DNA of 46,369 bases from Phoronis australis (lineage: Eukaryota; Phoronida; Phoronidae), in assembly GCA_002633005.1 (NCBI GenBank), contig NMRA01000088.1:934864-981232 (forward strand), written 5' to 3'. How positions within the stretch are numbered: position 1 is the stretch's first letter; each line of letters begins with the position of its first letter. The notes below the pieces were generated by a model. The model was given only the letters and a program-made list of their open reading frames with translations. It searched no databases and was not told where the DNA came from. A program made the position numbers and the translations under genes. Positions 21,893-36,574 of this stretch are shown piece by piece.

Positions 21893-24210
21893 CTGAAACA
21901 AAACATGATCATAAAAATTGAAACACAAAACCAACAGGACAGAGAAACACATTTGTTGTACACCAATGTGCACTCGATTACCTAGACAGATTCAACTGTC
22001 TGTTTTATACAGGAGAACACAGATCACAGTAACTGTCAGAGTCTGTTGTCTGGAAGTAACATGACAGAGTATGTCACAAATCCTCTGCTACACTAAGTCA
22101 TGTTCACACTGTTACTTGTCCTGGATCAAGTTGCCCCCGTTCAGCTGAGCGACCTCACCACACAACCTACACCTAGGCACAAGTAAGGCATCAACACGAT
22201 TAGATACCGGAAAGTATGGAACTGAAAAAGTGCGCAGCTAGATATTTATTTCCTCGTATGAAAGTTTGTATTCCTACTACAGCTTGCAATGGGGCGAGTT
22301 ACCCCAGAACAAAATACCCAATCTCGGTAAGGTAAGGTAAGTCATCACAGGCGAGTCAAGTTGCCCCAACCCCAACAGCATCTGCACAACCACTAAACGT
22401 AGCGACAACCAGTTGTGAGTAATTCACAGTATGGACACGGTGCTCTGGTATAAAGAGATTCACCTGCATGCATAGAAAATCCCAAATTATACGATATTTG
22501 AGTGTTTAACCGTGATGGCATTGTGGCAACAAGGGTGGATAATACAAACAAAACGGTGAGAAGCCATGGGTACCCACACATCCTGTCTAACATTTGTTCC
22601 TCCTTAGAAGAGAGAACAAAACAAGTCATGATGCCACTGAGTAGTGAGAAAGTTTGTTTTTTGTAATTGTTTATAAATGATAACAAATACCTGAAACAAA
22701 CTGCTGATTCCTTACAGTAAAGCATGTCCCAAAACGGGATTCAATTTCACGACCATGTATAAGCGGGACCAACAACTGGAATAGGGGACTTTTCATAATG
22801 ACGCTGCCTGAAGAAACGAGAGCACGAAAGTGACTTGCGATTGATTGATCCCGACTCAGAACTGATGGACAGAAATTCTATTACTACGCAGTGGTTCATT
22901 AAATTAAAAGCAGAGAAATAAATCCCACTGTCAGCCTCTCCCAATGTTTGATTAGTTCAACTTCACTAATTTATTTTAGTTCCTTGACAAAGGCTAGGAT
23001 CAAAATTCCCCCGCTTTATCAGCTGCACACTGGCTTCGTCGTAGATATTTCTTCATAGTGAGAAACGTATGGAACATTATGTCCTTGTTCATCCACTGAT
23101 ATTTCAAAAAGTTTTTTTTTCGTAAGACATTAGTTCATCCCACCACATAGCAGTGGAAATTTGCAAGCAGTATGATAGCAAGAAATGCGTTAAAATACTA
23201 TCAATACCAGTAGGTTGAAACCTAACATCCGCATTACATGGCATCTATAGGTGGCGCTGAACGCCTGTCCACCAAAGACCTGATCGCCGTCTGGCGGATT
23301 AGTGAATTTCAATATGGCAGGACTCATCACGCCACAAGTGATAGCCAAGATGGCTCACATCAGAGAAAGCAGGCAAAAATTTTCAGGCAGTGCTACCCCG
23401 TAGACAAACTTGCTCAAACACAAGCGTTTCTGCACACACTTTAGCTAGTAGCAAAAATGCCAGTAATGCAAACCTTACAAGCATCAATTTTACTGGCGCT
23501 TTGAGCTGTCCCAAAACTGCTGACATTTTTGCTAACAATTTTTGTAGCTAGCCTGCTTACTTTAAACGACACACATTCACAAGGGTAAGGGGGCCCTTTG
23601 TTTATTGTCGCAATAATCAATCTATGGTAAAGAGTGAACGTGGTTTGTAAACATCAATTTCCGCATAAAAGCAATGCAGGTGGTGAGAAAACAAAATAAC
23701 TGCTGGCAAAAATAACCCCTTCGCCTGTCCGGCTGCATGCTTGCGTTTTCACTAGCGTTTTAAAAAGCGAAACTCCTAGGGTTTTCTTCAGTCATGTGAA
23801 CCTAATACAACAGCACGAGAATCTGCAATAGGGGCTGTGAGAATATGATGCCCGACACTTTACCCCTTGAGAGAATTGCTTCTTTGTAGCTCATTAGGTG
23901 TTCTAAACAACTTGATAAATGACCTCCAGAAGCCTAGTCCTGCCTCATTAGAACAAATAAGCAACATTTACATTTTTCTCATTTGTGCAAACCAGATGAC
24001 ATTGATTAAAACCGGTGTAACAGTTACTATTTTCACACGAGTGGAGAAAATCACAGCTGTCGCTCACAGGTAAAAAATTTGCATTTTAACCAGGAGCAGT
24101 TGCCAAACCTTAGAAAACATTTTCACCAGCGGATTTACCATATTTTTCTCGCCACCTGAGTCAACTTTAAGCCAGAAGTTCTATTTTCAGTTGGGTAGTA
24201 AACCTTATTA

Positions 24211-24668
24211 AGGGTATGTAAGACATTTTTGGCAAGTCTATGCATTATGTTCAATAAAACTATAGAATTTAACAAAGTGAAAATATTCTCTAAAAACGCA
24301 AGGCCTGTAAAATTCGATTTCGACTTTATCTGCCAGTAATTTGGTCGTGTGACCACGCATTTTTAGTAAAATTTGGTAAACAGAAAGGTAGAGCCACAGC
24401 AAAACAATGGTAGCAAAAGTTTCGGTTTGGTATAAATATTCGTGATGAAATATCAAAAACGCCGATGCAGTTTTCTGAATTATCATTTCGTATTCGTTTT
24501 AATTAGCTTTTGATTGTTTTTGATAAAAAATCGACTTATTTCTTGATAGCCACTCGTGCTCAAGTAAAACACTTTAAAAACAATTCCAGCATTTTGGAGA
24601 ACATAGCACAAAGCACAGTATTTGAAAGTTTCACATACATTCAATTTGGCATTTCCGAGATATGATGT
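24211..24668 (+). repeat. Dispersed repeat family R1, copy 1
   Basis: It shares ordered blocks with 26060-26470 and, in reverse complement, 38026-38470: AACTATAGAATTTAAC, AGCAAAACAA, GCAGTTTTCTGAATTATC, CTTGATAGCC, AAAACAATTCC, and a right end TTTCCGAGATATGATG. Diverged and non-coding; probably a non-autonomous transposable element. Confidence 0.65.
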
Positions 24669-25770
24669 TCCGAATTTAGCAAAATTTAGACATTTTTCTA
24701 GGGAGCCATGTACAATCTTTATACAATGATGAACAAAGATCTCTTCCCTTGCGCAGCACGTGTGTCATTCGAAGTAAGCAGACTTGCCAAAAATGGGCTA
24801 ACGAAAACACCAGCAGTTTTAGGGCAAGTCAAACTGTCAGCAAAAATGACTCATGCAACCGTGAACATCGCCGGCGTTTTCGCTACTGAGTAAAAGTGAG
24901 ATCAAAAACGATAGCGTGGTAGCCAGACAGGGAGATCAAGGTAAGCGTTCCTATTACAAAACTACTGGGAAAACAACAAGGTCTTTAAATGTGAGAAAAA
25001 CTTAGAATTTACCCATTTACGACTTTGAATTCTCCATTCCAGTCTGATGTAGGGATAGAATACTCGGTCTAAATTCTTTAAATGTACAACACACATCTAT
25101 CATCATCCACTGCCTTTCACAAAATGAGGGCTTGAGAAATTAGCAATAGTGATCAAAGACACAGCTATTCAAGCCCTGCCTCTCTAGTGGATTATGGTGC
25201 CCATATTGGTGTAAGCACATTTCCAAACAATTCACAAACCTGTTAATGTGGGTCATTTAACCTATACTGGACATTCCCTTTCATTCACAGGCTGTATTCA
25301 AAAATAGTAACCTCAGTGTTCAATAAAGCCAGCCAACAGCATGAAGTGGATATGTTGGTCACAAACAGACATCGTGAAAGCGACTCGAAACTTAGACAGA
25401 AATTTGGTCTTGTGCTCCCACTGCACAATTGTTGAAAAACAGTTTAGCAAAATAATTACGAGTGCATCACAGTCTGGAGGTAATTTATAGAAATTATCAT
25501 AAGATTATCATAGTAATTAGCAGTTATGTGTATATTCACAAAGATTTTGCACTCTCACTCACGTGTGACCTAATTATTTTCTGTAATAGTTGCATGGACT
25601 GCAAGATCAAATTTCTTACTAAAATCTCGAGTCACTTTTTGTAAAACAGGCGCTATTATAGCAAAATGTGTTCGATTTTGACTAAAAGCATTTGGAACGA
25701 ATATCATTTTCCTCTTTTTCAAACACCTGTTTTTTGTAAACTCAAAATTTTGCCATACACCATAAATATC

Positions 25771-25847
25771 GCTGATAATGAAATAAGCTTTCAATAGACA
25801 CGTTGTCTTAACATTGCTGATAATGAAATAAGCTTTAAATAGATACT
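25771..25847 (+). repeat. Tandem duplication, 45-bp period
   Basis: GCTGATAATGAAATAAGCTT starts at 25771 and recurs at 25816, and the flanking TCAATAGACAC / TAAATAGATAC also match. It has about 1.7 units and no known function. Confidence 0.7.
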
Positions 25848-26059
25848 TCCTCCGCAATCAGTTTTAGGCCAAAAGCCAAGAAAAAAGCATTTTTGGGATT
25901 AGCATTAGATAGACTTCTGTAAGTCAACAGAGTGGCAAAACAGCAAAACCAATTTTGTTTTTACGATGCCAATTTTGATGTTGGCTTTCTTCCAGCTTTT
26001 TGGTAGACTTAAATGAAACCGAGAAGAATGAACTTATCAATTTTATTATTTCCACCACT

Positions 26060-26470
26060 ATATTCCTGGTTAAGGTTATTATGGACCTAATTGACAGGTC
26101 TCGGTATTTTGCCAAATATCTACAAAACTATAAAATTTAACTTGTCAACAGCATACATTTTCGGAAAATACAAATTCCCCAGAATTTTTCACCATACACA
26201 AATTTGCCTCCAATTTGGTCACAAAGGTACATTCATAGCAAAACAACAGGACCAAATCCCAAAAACGTTGTAACAGTTTTCTAAATTATCGTCTCGTTTT
26301 CGTTCAACGCATCTCAAAACGTGTTTCATAAAAGTCATATAAGCCCTTTTTTTGATAGCCCTCAAGCAAAATTCGAACGTTTTAAAACAATTCCTAATAG
26401 CGTATTTGAGAACAGCGTATAAAGCGTATTATATTGTGCGAATCCAACAGGTCATTTCTGAGATATGATG
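26060..26470 (+). repeat. Dispersed repeat family R1, copy 2
   Basis: The left block GCCAAATATCTACAAAACTA followed by TAAAATTTAAC is shared with the complement of 38420-38450. AAAACAACAGGACCAA is also shared with copy 3. AACAGTTTTCTAAATTATCG, TTTGATAGCCCTCAAGCAAA, TTTTAAAACAATTCC and the terminal TCATTTCTGAGATATGATG align with copy 1. This is the best-preserved-looking copy. Confidence 0.7.
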
Positions 26471-27207
26471 ACTGGATATTTTTCTACTAGAGTCCTACAA
26501 AACCTTAAAGTGAAAAAGACTGCATTACGGCAAATATATTCAGCTCTGTTGATGAGATCTGAAAAATGAAATGTAGGAACTATGGTATGGCAATGAAACG
26601 AACAATTGGGAGGGGTCGTCTAACAGCAAAGAAGCAAAAACACTGTGCTACAAATTTCACATGAGATTCTTCTTCACGCTTCGCAAGCTTGTCAGCAACA
26701 ATAGTCTCACCTACAGCCAGAGATAATCCCTCAGCAGATCAAATTATTGGCAAATCGCAAAAGGCAGCCAGACAAGTGCAGAGTTCTTATCAAGTCTAAT
26801 GCCTAGCATAATTACAACCTTACTGATTACCAACTCTCAGCCTTCACAGAGTCATTATTGATTGCTTGTATTTTTACCAAACATGCAATAAAGTGCAAAG
26901 ATAGCAACAAATGACAGGCATTTTCTAATCCGCATTTCAAAAAAAATCAACCTGTGAATTTCAAACACCTCAGACTAAACGATAGCAGATACAAATCCAC
27001 TTCTAGAATCTTCTTTGGAACCGAGGTAGAAAAACGCGCGCTATGATTGACCTAATTTTCTTAGCTAAGTCAGACAAGTGAACGAATTGTCCCGCCTCGC
27101 TCCACATTTTAGATATTTGATGGCCGCACTGCACTTCATCGTGCAACAGTAACACTTTTCCTATTAGCGGCATGACTGTACCTTATGAGGCCTTAGGTTA
27201 GACTAGG

Positions 27208-27240
27208 TTTAGGGTTAGGGTTAGGGTTGAGATTAGGGTT
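27208..27240 (+). repeat. Short interstitial telomere-like (TTAGGG)n tract
   Basis: TTTAGGGTTAGGGTTAGGGT is followed by TGAGATTAGGGTT: about three perfect TTAGGG units plus one separated unit. It matches the metazoan telomere repeat. Too short to be a telomere; a chance or repair-derived insertion. Confidence 0.75.
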
Positions 27241-30200
27241 GGAGTTACCGTAGGCAACTGAGACTTCACATGCATTTCGTATTTGGTACAACACTGCACC
27301 TTACTTCACTTTTCTGGCATTAAAATGGCAAATGGTAAACCAATTATGGGGTAAAATGGTCATGACCACGTGTACTGCACAGAGAGGGCACTAAAGTTTG
27401 GAAGTGACTACCTCGCCTCTGAGTCTCAGCCTTTTATTCATTTATTGTATCAAACGTCCACACTAGAAGAGATCTGATTGTCCAACAAAGCTGTTTTCTT
27501 ACACACCGGGAATTTTCAAAAATAGGCCCATGGACAGATATTTGGAAACTTCCTTTCAAAAGCATCAAATGAAACAGAGTATACGCCCAGGCGTATTTTC
27601 GGAAAAGAGAGCATATTTTCTGAAACTGTGTCATTGTACCTGTCCTTTGTATTGCGCTAATACAATTAGTTACCAAAATTTCACCCAATATCTTGTTAAG
27701 TGATAGTCATATGATTGAAATCATGATCAGAAAATACATTTTAACAAAATATACATTTTACATCAATACCTCCTGCATATGCATTTTAGAGCAATCCGTC
27801 AGAATTTCAAAACATGCAAACAGTATGCTCGTAAGGGCACTTTTTCAGACATTCTCGGTATTAACTTCAGTTCAAATTTAATGCAAGGCAAACAAGTAGC
27901 AATTTAGCTGGAAGATTTCCATGGATGGAGCACAGAAATGCTCATTTTGAGTTTGTTAATGGCCTTATAAATTGTATTTAACTTCTTAGTTTTGCCATGA
28001 TCAAGATTCAAAACTTAATTCATGCAAAAATACACTTTATGAGACAGAAATTTTAGGTTTACGCAAACAACGAATGGCGCCTACACCAACATAAGTAAAT
28101 GGCAGGGCGTTGTCGAAGAGGATTATAACTGGGTCTAGCAACTGTGTTAATTCCACAATCGTAAACAAGACCAGCTCAGATGATAAATCGTCAATGATCA
28201 CCGTGGAAACGGAATTTCCATTTATCACCTACAATCTTTGCGTGCGTGCGACAGCAACATTCTACACTATCAGGCATTAAAACATAATGACCCTGATAAT
28301 TATATCTGGGTCATCAGCCATTCAACAACGTCTTACAAGTGTTTTGAATTAAGCGCCAATGACAGGAAGCTGTTGTGCGTGTCCGTTTCGGATCAACAGA
28401 CGAAGACGAACCACTCAGTTAAACTTGACTGACAACTTAGCCAGCAACGAGCTGTTAACTCTGACAGCCATCTGATGAATTGACAGGCTGAAATTGAAAT
28501 TCTACTTATTTTTGGAATCGTCACTTGACAATCGCATCTATCATAAAATGACAATTACATGCGTTGGCATTTCCTCAAAATATAAAAGGTCCACAACACA
28601 AGTTTAATGTAGTCGCACACAACTGTTTATCAATAGTAGACAAAAAATGATATTCAAAACAAGCTACAGTGCACGTCATAAATTCATGCAACTACCCTAG
28701 AACCACCTCACGAAAAGTGACACGTATGTAGCGAACATAAATTTAATCAAAACGAGCTTCAGAATAACGAAGGTAGGCTTTGAAAATCACTCCGAGTGAA
28801 AACACGAAATCACAGTGTTTTCTCAAGTACAAACAAGAAATACTCACCAACTTTTGGATAAAATGCACGCCAACCCAACAAGATGCTGACTCTCTTATGG
28901 ACAACACTCAACATGAAGTAATGAGACTTCTAACCTGAATATCATGAACGACTATACGAGCTTGGAAGAGAGCCAATGCAAAATTCTAAAAATTGCCTGA
29001 TCACCACTATCATAACACATCTTTTACTAGGAATACAAAATTGCCGATTATGATACAGAAAAACACGTGTAAAATTATTCATTAAAAATTAACTATACCT
29101 GCTCTACCACCTGCAACTTTGGCCTATTTCTTATTGTTGATGTCCTCAAACTATGAATGGCTGGAGGGTAGCTAGGCTATAAATTTGGCCATAACTTCCT
29201 GTGCATGCAAAGCAGCACACTGGTTTGAAGACGCCACCAGTCATTTGCCCACCTGATGTGGTGCAGAACTCCCAGCACGAACGCGCATCAGAAATGGAGT
29301 CTTAAAAACAACATTACTTTGCACCATTGCTTCACTCAGTGAACCGTCAAGAACATTTATAAATAAATTCCACCTTTGTCAACCCAGATTCCACACCTGA
29401 GCCAGTAGTATCATCTTACATGGCCACCTACTGTTGCTACGGCAACCAAGTGAGCTTAATAATGAAGACACAGCCATAATCCAATTGGCGAAATATTCTT
29501 AATTGTAGAAAAAAATCCTAAACATTTCTGATCATGTTTGAAGTATTTGATGAATAAAAGCAATTCTTACAAAATTATTGAAATGCTCAGATTTTATATT
29601 TTAACAGCTAAAACCCAAAAGGTGTTACTATAAATCGTTGGCCTTATTTTTCAGCCACACAAAAATCATCAAATAAAAAACACTGAGACAACATAAAACC
29701 AAAATGTAGTAAATGACGTACTTCACAATTCCTACTGTCGCTGTGAATTAGTGTAATCAGTCGGGAAAGGCAAAAACGGGGAGATTGTAAAAGTCAAGTA
29801 TACCGGCACTTCAGGGGTATTGAATTTGCTTTAATCAGGACAGATGCAGTCGACTTTCTGCTAGTTGAGGGTTCGATAATTACGACCGAGTGAACGTCAT
29901 CTTGGACGATAACGAGTACCTGTTAAAGCGAGGTAACATATGTATAGAACAGGTTTTGTTTTAAGGTATGATTAGATCAACAGTGTGGTTGGTCTCACGC
30001 TTCCAATATGTCAGAAAAAAACAACAGAGGAGCGTTTAGGTTTCCTGGGCCGCAAGTCGAAACCAATTTGAATAAAGGATGACAGATGTGATTGTCACGA
30101 GACGCCAAGCAAATTCGTTACAAAAATTGGATACGTTCGGACACGTTTTCAAAAAAAAGAACTGCTAAAAATGATGCGTACAGATGTTTTTTCTTTAAAC

Positions 30201-32327
30201 AGTGACGTAGAGACTGAGAATAAGTCCAGCAAGGAACAGAACAAACCTTGCTACTGTTTTGGCCTAATAATGGTTAACAAAAAATGGCAGAATTCGATGA
30301 GCCCCAGACAAAACAAACTTCAACCCATCAATACAATATACACTGAAAGTAATCAACAAAATCCACATTTTCCCGTCATGACAGCTCATTCCATTTACAG
30401 AATTAAAGTTCGGCAGTGACTCATCTCGTTGCCAAAATCCCGACTATTGAAAGCACCTTCCCCTTGTGAATTTTCCGGTGAAATTCACATCATTTCCAGC
30501 CAGGAGGGACAGCTACTCAGGGTTTTGAAATGAGAGGACAGTAAGACACCAAATGTGCTAGAACTTTGTATTTTAGCTCCTAAATAAGACCTATTTTTGC
30601 ACCTTCAAAATAAGTTACTCACAAGAACCTCGGAGTTTAATAACGCATGTCCCAACCAGACTGAATGCATTCGCAAAAGAAACGTTCACTCTAACACTTG
30701 CGAACGATTATGATAAGATTAAACATACTCTTATTTGAAAGTCACTTTCTCATTGGCTAACTGTGCATTAAAAGGACCCTCGCCAAGAGAAGAATGAAAA
30801 GAGTGCGCAACTTGTTAAAGTTCAGTTCAGAAACTTTTTCAATAGTACTTAAGAGCATAAATATTTGTGGATTTAACTTTTCCTTTGTAAATCAACATTC
30901 ATGTTATTCATTATCATAATGACACTGTTGACATTACTTCACAATAATGGTGCCGCCCACACACAGACTTACCCTAGAACAAGTTACTCCTGGAACGAGT
31001 GGTCGCTAGGTTTGGAAGCTGTGTGGACGCTATTTAAAATAGTGAAACTAGTGCTCCATTGTGACAACTTACTCCATCTTATCGAGGTGAGGTAACTTGT
31101 CTTAGGGTAATTTGCGCCACTTCTAATCGCTGTGTGGCCGCAAACCTGGGTCAAGGTGGAAGTAATTATCAGCTGCATTAACACAGAGTGGTATTCTTTT
31201 GCACACCATACTCACGATAAGTGTTCATTGTCACACACAGAGTAACACCTTCTGGCTTGCCCTAGGTATCAGGTACGGTTATGTATGCCTGTGTGGGCGC
31301 TCCACTTTTAAAAGTGGCATAAGTTGTATTAGTGCTAGGGTAGGTTGTGTGTGGACGGGACTTATGATCTCCAATATAACTCGATTTTCAAGAAAAATGA
31401 CCCGTGTAGTTCAGCCATTTGATCAGTCACCCAAACAAATATTGCCGCAAGGTTACGGTTAATTTGCATGAAATCTGAACAACAACTGCCAAAACTTGTT
31501 TTTCAAAAGCTTACTGCACAGTTAAAAATGCTAAAAATTTATCTTGTTTATTGGTGACACCTGTGCAATATCAACTGAGGAAGTAATGAGGCAGTTTTGT
31601 TTTCGTTTATTTCCTTGAAAAGTTTGAGAAAATAAAATTTCACTGTTCAGTCATACTGCGTTCTAAATTGAAATTCTGTACATTTTTTTCGGGAAGGATG
31701 TTAAAATCGAACATAAATGAAATGAATAATCACCAATGAAATCGAAGTTCTGACAAATATTGAAGTACAGATCAATTTGTTAATTTTACTGCTTCTTGAC
31801 GTTTCGACTTTTAAAGCTATAACATGGTAAAATTTGCTTCAGTTTTCCAAAAGTAATTTTGAACTTTGTAACTGTAACAGTGAATTTCACTTGCTTTCAG
31901 CCATCATGACAGAGAATTTCAGGGGGCATGTTTCATGAAAAGACTTGAAGTGGACCTTGCAGGCCAATTTCTTAGCTCCGATTGCTAGACCGAAATAGTT
32001 ACAAAAACAACATACAGCATGAAGTAGGTTCAAAATTGCTAAATGTTTTTAAGAACTAATTTTGTGGCGAAACTGATACCCGCAAATCACTGAACCGTGT
32101 GCAGTAACTATCATGACGTGGTGCTGGGGATTAACACTGCACTATGAGGGCTATGTGAGCAGAGAGGTACGTCATTAATGCACAGGTCACATTTACAAGT
32201 TGTCAATTAATACAACTGCACTTTGTTTAGCGTAGATTATGTTAAAATAGCATTGCTGTTTAGCTCCTATTATACATTGGTGAAGTTAGGAACAGGGAAA
32301 TACATCTCCAAGAGAGAAGGAAACAGT

Positions 32328-32384
32328 GTAGCCTAGTGTCAGAAGTACCCGAAGCGTCCGAAGGTCGTTGGTTCGAATACCACT
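32328..32384 (+). repeat. tRNA-like SINE head
   Basis: GTAGCCTAGTGTCAGAAGT resembles an A box region, and GGTCGTTGGTTCGAATACC about 35 bp later is a strong B-box match. Together they form a pol III type 2 internal promoter typical of tRNA-derived SINEs. I could not fold it into a full cloverleaf, so it is not called as a tRNA gene. Confidence 0.55.
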
Positions 32385-35183
32385 TGGGTCACACTGCTAG
32401 ACCCTTGCGTCAGGTCTATAACTCCTGCTCAGTTTAAACTCCATATTAATAAAAATGGTTCCAAGTGATCAGTCCAATGGGCCCACATTAGAGGCCTGCA
32501 TACCAGACTACCAGCAATTATTTTTTTTATGGCATAAACTTGGTCTTCAGTTCTCTCTTCACAATAACCATACGAAATAAAGGTTCAATCATGTAATTAT
32601 TACCACTGCCAGGAAATCATATGTACAGATTTGCTCAGTAAGTACCAGTTGCGTGTATTTCTCAGATCCATTATTCTTTCGTTGAAGTGAATTGTAATTA
32701 TTTTTCAAAAGAAATAGTTGTGAGGAGTGTAAGAACAAATTTCCGACCTGAAACAGACCCCAGGTCATTTGTCAATTTACTTTTGACCTCTGTTGCAACT
32801 TTAACAGGCAAAAGAAAACTGTCCACACGTTGTTGGCCCACATCCACCAGCTGATAAACACATGTAGGAAGAACTGCCCCCACCACTAAAGCAAATTATT
32901 CATGGCTTGTTAAATTAAGCAAGGCAAACACCTCCACTTTGACATGCATTGTGTAACAACACAAGTATTAGGCCAATTTCAGGCTGATGGTGGATAGATA
33001 TGCAGGATAGATGAGTTCTGGTGGAAAGACCAGGTAGTAATATTCACACTGTGCTACTATATACAAGCTATCCCTTTCATATATTATGGTAGAACTAACT
33101 TTTACAAGTCATCAATTGTTTATAATATATATTATATGTCACTGTGGTGACATGCCCTATCAACAGTACCAATGTCGCCAATCTTGAACAGATTGAATAC
33201 ACTATTTGGTTACTCCCGGTAAAATGTCATCAATTTCAGGCAAAAATAACTCCCAAAATTGATTTTAACATGTCTTTAAAGGTTTCTAACACTGCTGTGA
33301 TTACGCAAGAACTCCCAAAACATTGTCTGATGCTAGCTACGGTGCAGAACTAAGAAAGGCGTTTCCAATGAATTTTGGACTTTTGACGGTTTTTGAATTT
33401 TTATACTCACAGCAGGAATCTGGGAGCTTAGACCACTAATTGGCCAATTAAAACACCACCATACAAAGCCCTTTGTCAAAATGCACAACTAAAAAGCTGG
33501 TTATTTTCGCGACAGAAAGCGCCCCCTGGTGTCTGTTTACGACATTCAGTAAAACTGAAGCATTCTATGATTTTCAGAGAAAGTTGATCAAAAGTAGCAC
33601 ATGATAACTGAAAAACTGTAAACACATGAAGCATCTACTTGGTGCAAGTTATACTTAAAGAAAAAACAATTTCACTCGAACATCACAGCCTATCCAAAAC
33701 TGGTGAGATCTTCTAAAACTGCAATTATTCCATTTCGAAATGGATACTAGCAAAAAAGGGAAGATAAAATATCACAAATTTCCAACTAAAAGTAAATATA
33801 TAATAAAATCAGCTTTCGGACACAATATGGCTGCATATGACTTACATTTTATTTTTCTGTTGTTTAACTAAAAAGTAACACCAGTAATTTAGTTGTTTTA
33901 CTTTATCAAGACCCGGAACTACCACCGGAAAATATTTTGGAAAATCCTGGGTACTGGCAACAATGTTTGAGGCACTAGAAAAATGAAGAGGGCCATTTTG
34001 GAATTATTTTTGGGTGAAATTAAGATTTTACAGCAGTTTGCAGCCGACTAGTTGAGATGTAGTTTGTTTGTGCACAGACAGGGCAAAATAAAAATAGCAT
34101 CTTAACACATTTATCTATATGTTTATTTCATGCAAAAAGACAATAAAAAGTGTGAATTTGGTCTTTTGCATCATGATTTTACATCAAAAGCATTCGCAAG
34201 AAGCAAAGCCGAGTATCCCTTCCGCTAAGCATATGTTTTGTGAATTCATTAAACTGCCATTACATTGTGAACAGTCCCTAACCTCCAAATAACGGTACAG
34301 TCATTTTCAAACATTTTGCATCAAACACTTTTAATTAAAAAAATTGAGTAGTCACAAAATTGAGCTTCTTGTATTGAGGAGGGTATCGCATCAACAAACC
34401 TGCATCCACCAGAAGCTCTTTAAAAATCACCCGCTAATCCACCGACTGTTCTGAGCTTATAGACTATCAACTGCCACCACTTTCTAATAGATTAATAATC
34501 CCTTCTTGTAAAGCCGTTGCAAATCAACTGTTAGACGAGGCAGGAGAACAAACCAATGAGAGACTGGAATCCCAAGTCAAGGAAATTTATAGACTGCTTC
34601 AAGGTTGAACTGAAACCCCCGATAACTGTCCATGAGTGATCATTAGGCCGTAAAATATTCATAGCGGTCTAGATGGAAATCAAATTTAGCTCACATGAAT
34701 ACGGAATAAATTATAATTGCGATACGCTTAGACGAAAATACAGCCAAACAGATGAACTAAGTCAGTTTACATGAACTAATCAAAGCAATCACGTTTTTTT
34801 CAATTACGTGGTTGAACCAGCAGAAGACAATTTGAAACATATGGCCAAAGAAAATAGTGTAATTGGTTCTTGTCTGCGCCCGACTAATTTTGAAACCTGC
34901 ATCTCACTGTTTAAAGAAAAAAACACGCCCACCTGCATCATTTTCAGCGAAGTCTTTTTCAAAAGCCAAACAAACATATCGAAGCTGCTTTTTTGACCCA
35001 AATGACTTGGCTGTGCAACTCAGTGACAATCGCCTCTTCTATGGCCTTAATTTGACTTGACGTTGACTCTCTAAAGCCGTCTCCTCACTATAACATTTTG
35101 CTTACGTATCACGACAGGTAACTCTACCTCATTATGTCCACATTTTGGCCACATAGGAACAACCAGGTGTCACAAACAACAGC

Positions 35184-35375
35184 TACAGTACAAGACAAAA
35201 GTAATGAGACAAAATATCACTTCCCTATCCTGACGGCTTATTCTGTTCTGAGAAAAAATGACAGACAATAACTTTTATAGGAGCAAAATTCTAATTGCAA
35301 AATAGCTTAGCCAGTTTGCTTACTTTCCCGTTAATTCCCTTTCAAATTCGTCTGAATACTTCTGGTTTGTACTTG
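35184..35375 (+). mobile_element. Tc1/mariner-like MITE, copy 1 (both termini visible)
   Basis: The left end TACAGTACAAGACAAAAGTA and the right end CTGAATACTTCTGGTTTGTACT are near inverted repeats of about 25 bp. The pattern TA-CAGT...CAAAAGTAnTnnGACA is characteristic of Tc1/mariner termini. It is ~190 bp long with no coding capacity. A second copy begins at 41099. Confidence 0.65.
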
Positions 35376-36574
35376 AACATAAAACAAAACCAATGAGGAC
35401 AAAAGACACAACCCACTACACAGGACAGCTTCAATGTCACCTAATAGGCACTATGTAAAGAGGATTCTTTATTTGGGTGCAAACAAACATTTTAAGTCCT
35501 ATTATCACGCCATCTGTTGGCCACATGCATGAACTAATGAATAGATTGACATATTCACATAATTTACAGCATGACCTCTGAATTTTTGTTTAAAACACGA
35601 CACCAAGATAGACACACTAAATTTTAATACAAAACTGAAGATAACGAACTTGCTCAGGTATCCACCAATGTGGACTATAGTGGAATTTGAATCCACTGTT
35701 TTTTCAGTTGATGAAACATTGAAGACACTAGCTCCAGCACTAGGCTACACCATCACATCTGAATCTCACAAGAATGTTCAAGACAATAATTGGCTTACTG
35801 CAATACTGTTCCCTAAACAGATGTCATGTATGGACAACACCTTCCGAACACCTGCGTGGATAACGAGGACCTCTAGTTCGCCTGCAGTTCCTCCTCGAAT
35901 TAATTGAAAGATCCAACGAAATGGGCAAGAGGGGCGGAGGGAATTAAGAGACTGGAAGGATGAAGAGTGGTCTTTTCTATATACAACATCAAAGATGCCC
36001 ACAGAGAGAGATTGAAAATGCAGATGTTGATAAGAGGGTACACATCATCTAATTAGTAATTACTGAAGAACGTTAACCATACATCAAAACCTACGGTATA
36101 TCCTACATCATGCTACAATAATCTCTCTTCAGTTCCGTACAAAAATAATTATCGGAAAAATTTTGTCACAGATTGATTGCGTCATTTTAACAGAACGCGT
36201 TTTTAAAAAAGTGCGAGACGTTACCAAAGTCGTACTTCAAGTTGAAATCATGCTCACTTTTAACATAATGGGGTGTATACGCTGCATTCATTCAGTTTTA
36301 TGCCCAGATGTCATTCCGACTCAGAATTTCAAAGAGGGGGCCAAAAAATAACTCAATTAATTCTGGTTTATGCCGGACTCGTTTGAAGCCTGCAAATGAT
36401 CCTGGCCCATTCAGCTGGCATTGAGTGACTTCTTCCAGAAATATGGGCAACTAAAAATGTCCCCTTCATTACATTAAGTATCAAAAATATAGACCAGAAC
36501 TAATTAATATGACTTGTTAAAATAAATTCACTGTTACAAACTGATGTTCAACTTAAATGTCATACATAATTTAT

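Noticed and set aside
22393-22725. Minus-strand frame containing a signal-peptide-like stretch (MLDRMCGYPWLLTVLFVLST)
   Set aside because: The hydrophobic stretch is followed by a short, featureless tail and a stop; there is no donor site or homology to support a secreted protein exon.
23926-23945. A minus-strand GLGF string that could be the missing PDZ1 loop
   Set aside because: The residues after it (WRSFIKLFRT) do not follow a PDZ beta-B strand, and the frame has no PDZ context on either side.
28037-28228. 63-codon minus-strand frame preceded by a TTGTAG acceptor-like site
   Set aside because: No family resemblance and no donor in frame; probably a chance open frame.
32698-32886. 62-codon minus-strand frame with an internal TTTCAG
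   Set aside because: Composition is somewhat protein-like but there is no recognisable domain or consistent splice structure.
35650-36002. Overlapping 85-codon forward and 74-codon reverse frames
   Set aside because: Both are open by chance over the same bases; neither shows a PDZ, L27 or transposon motif.
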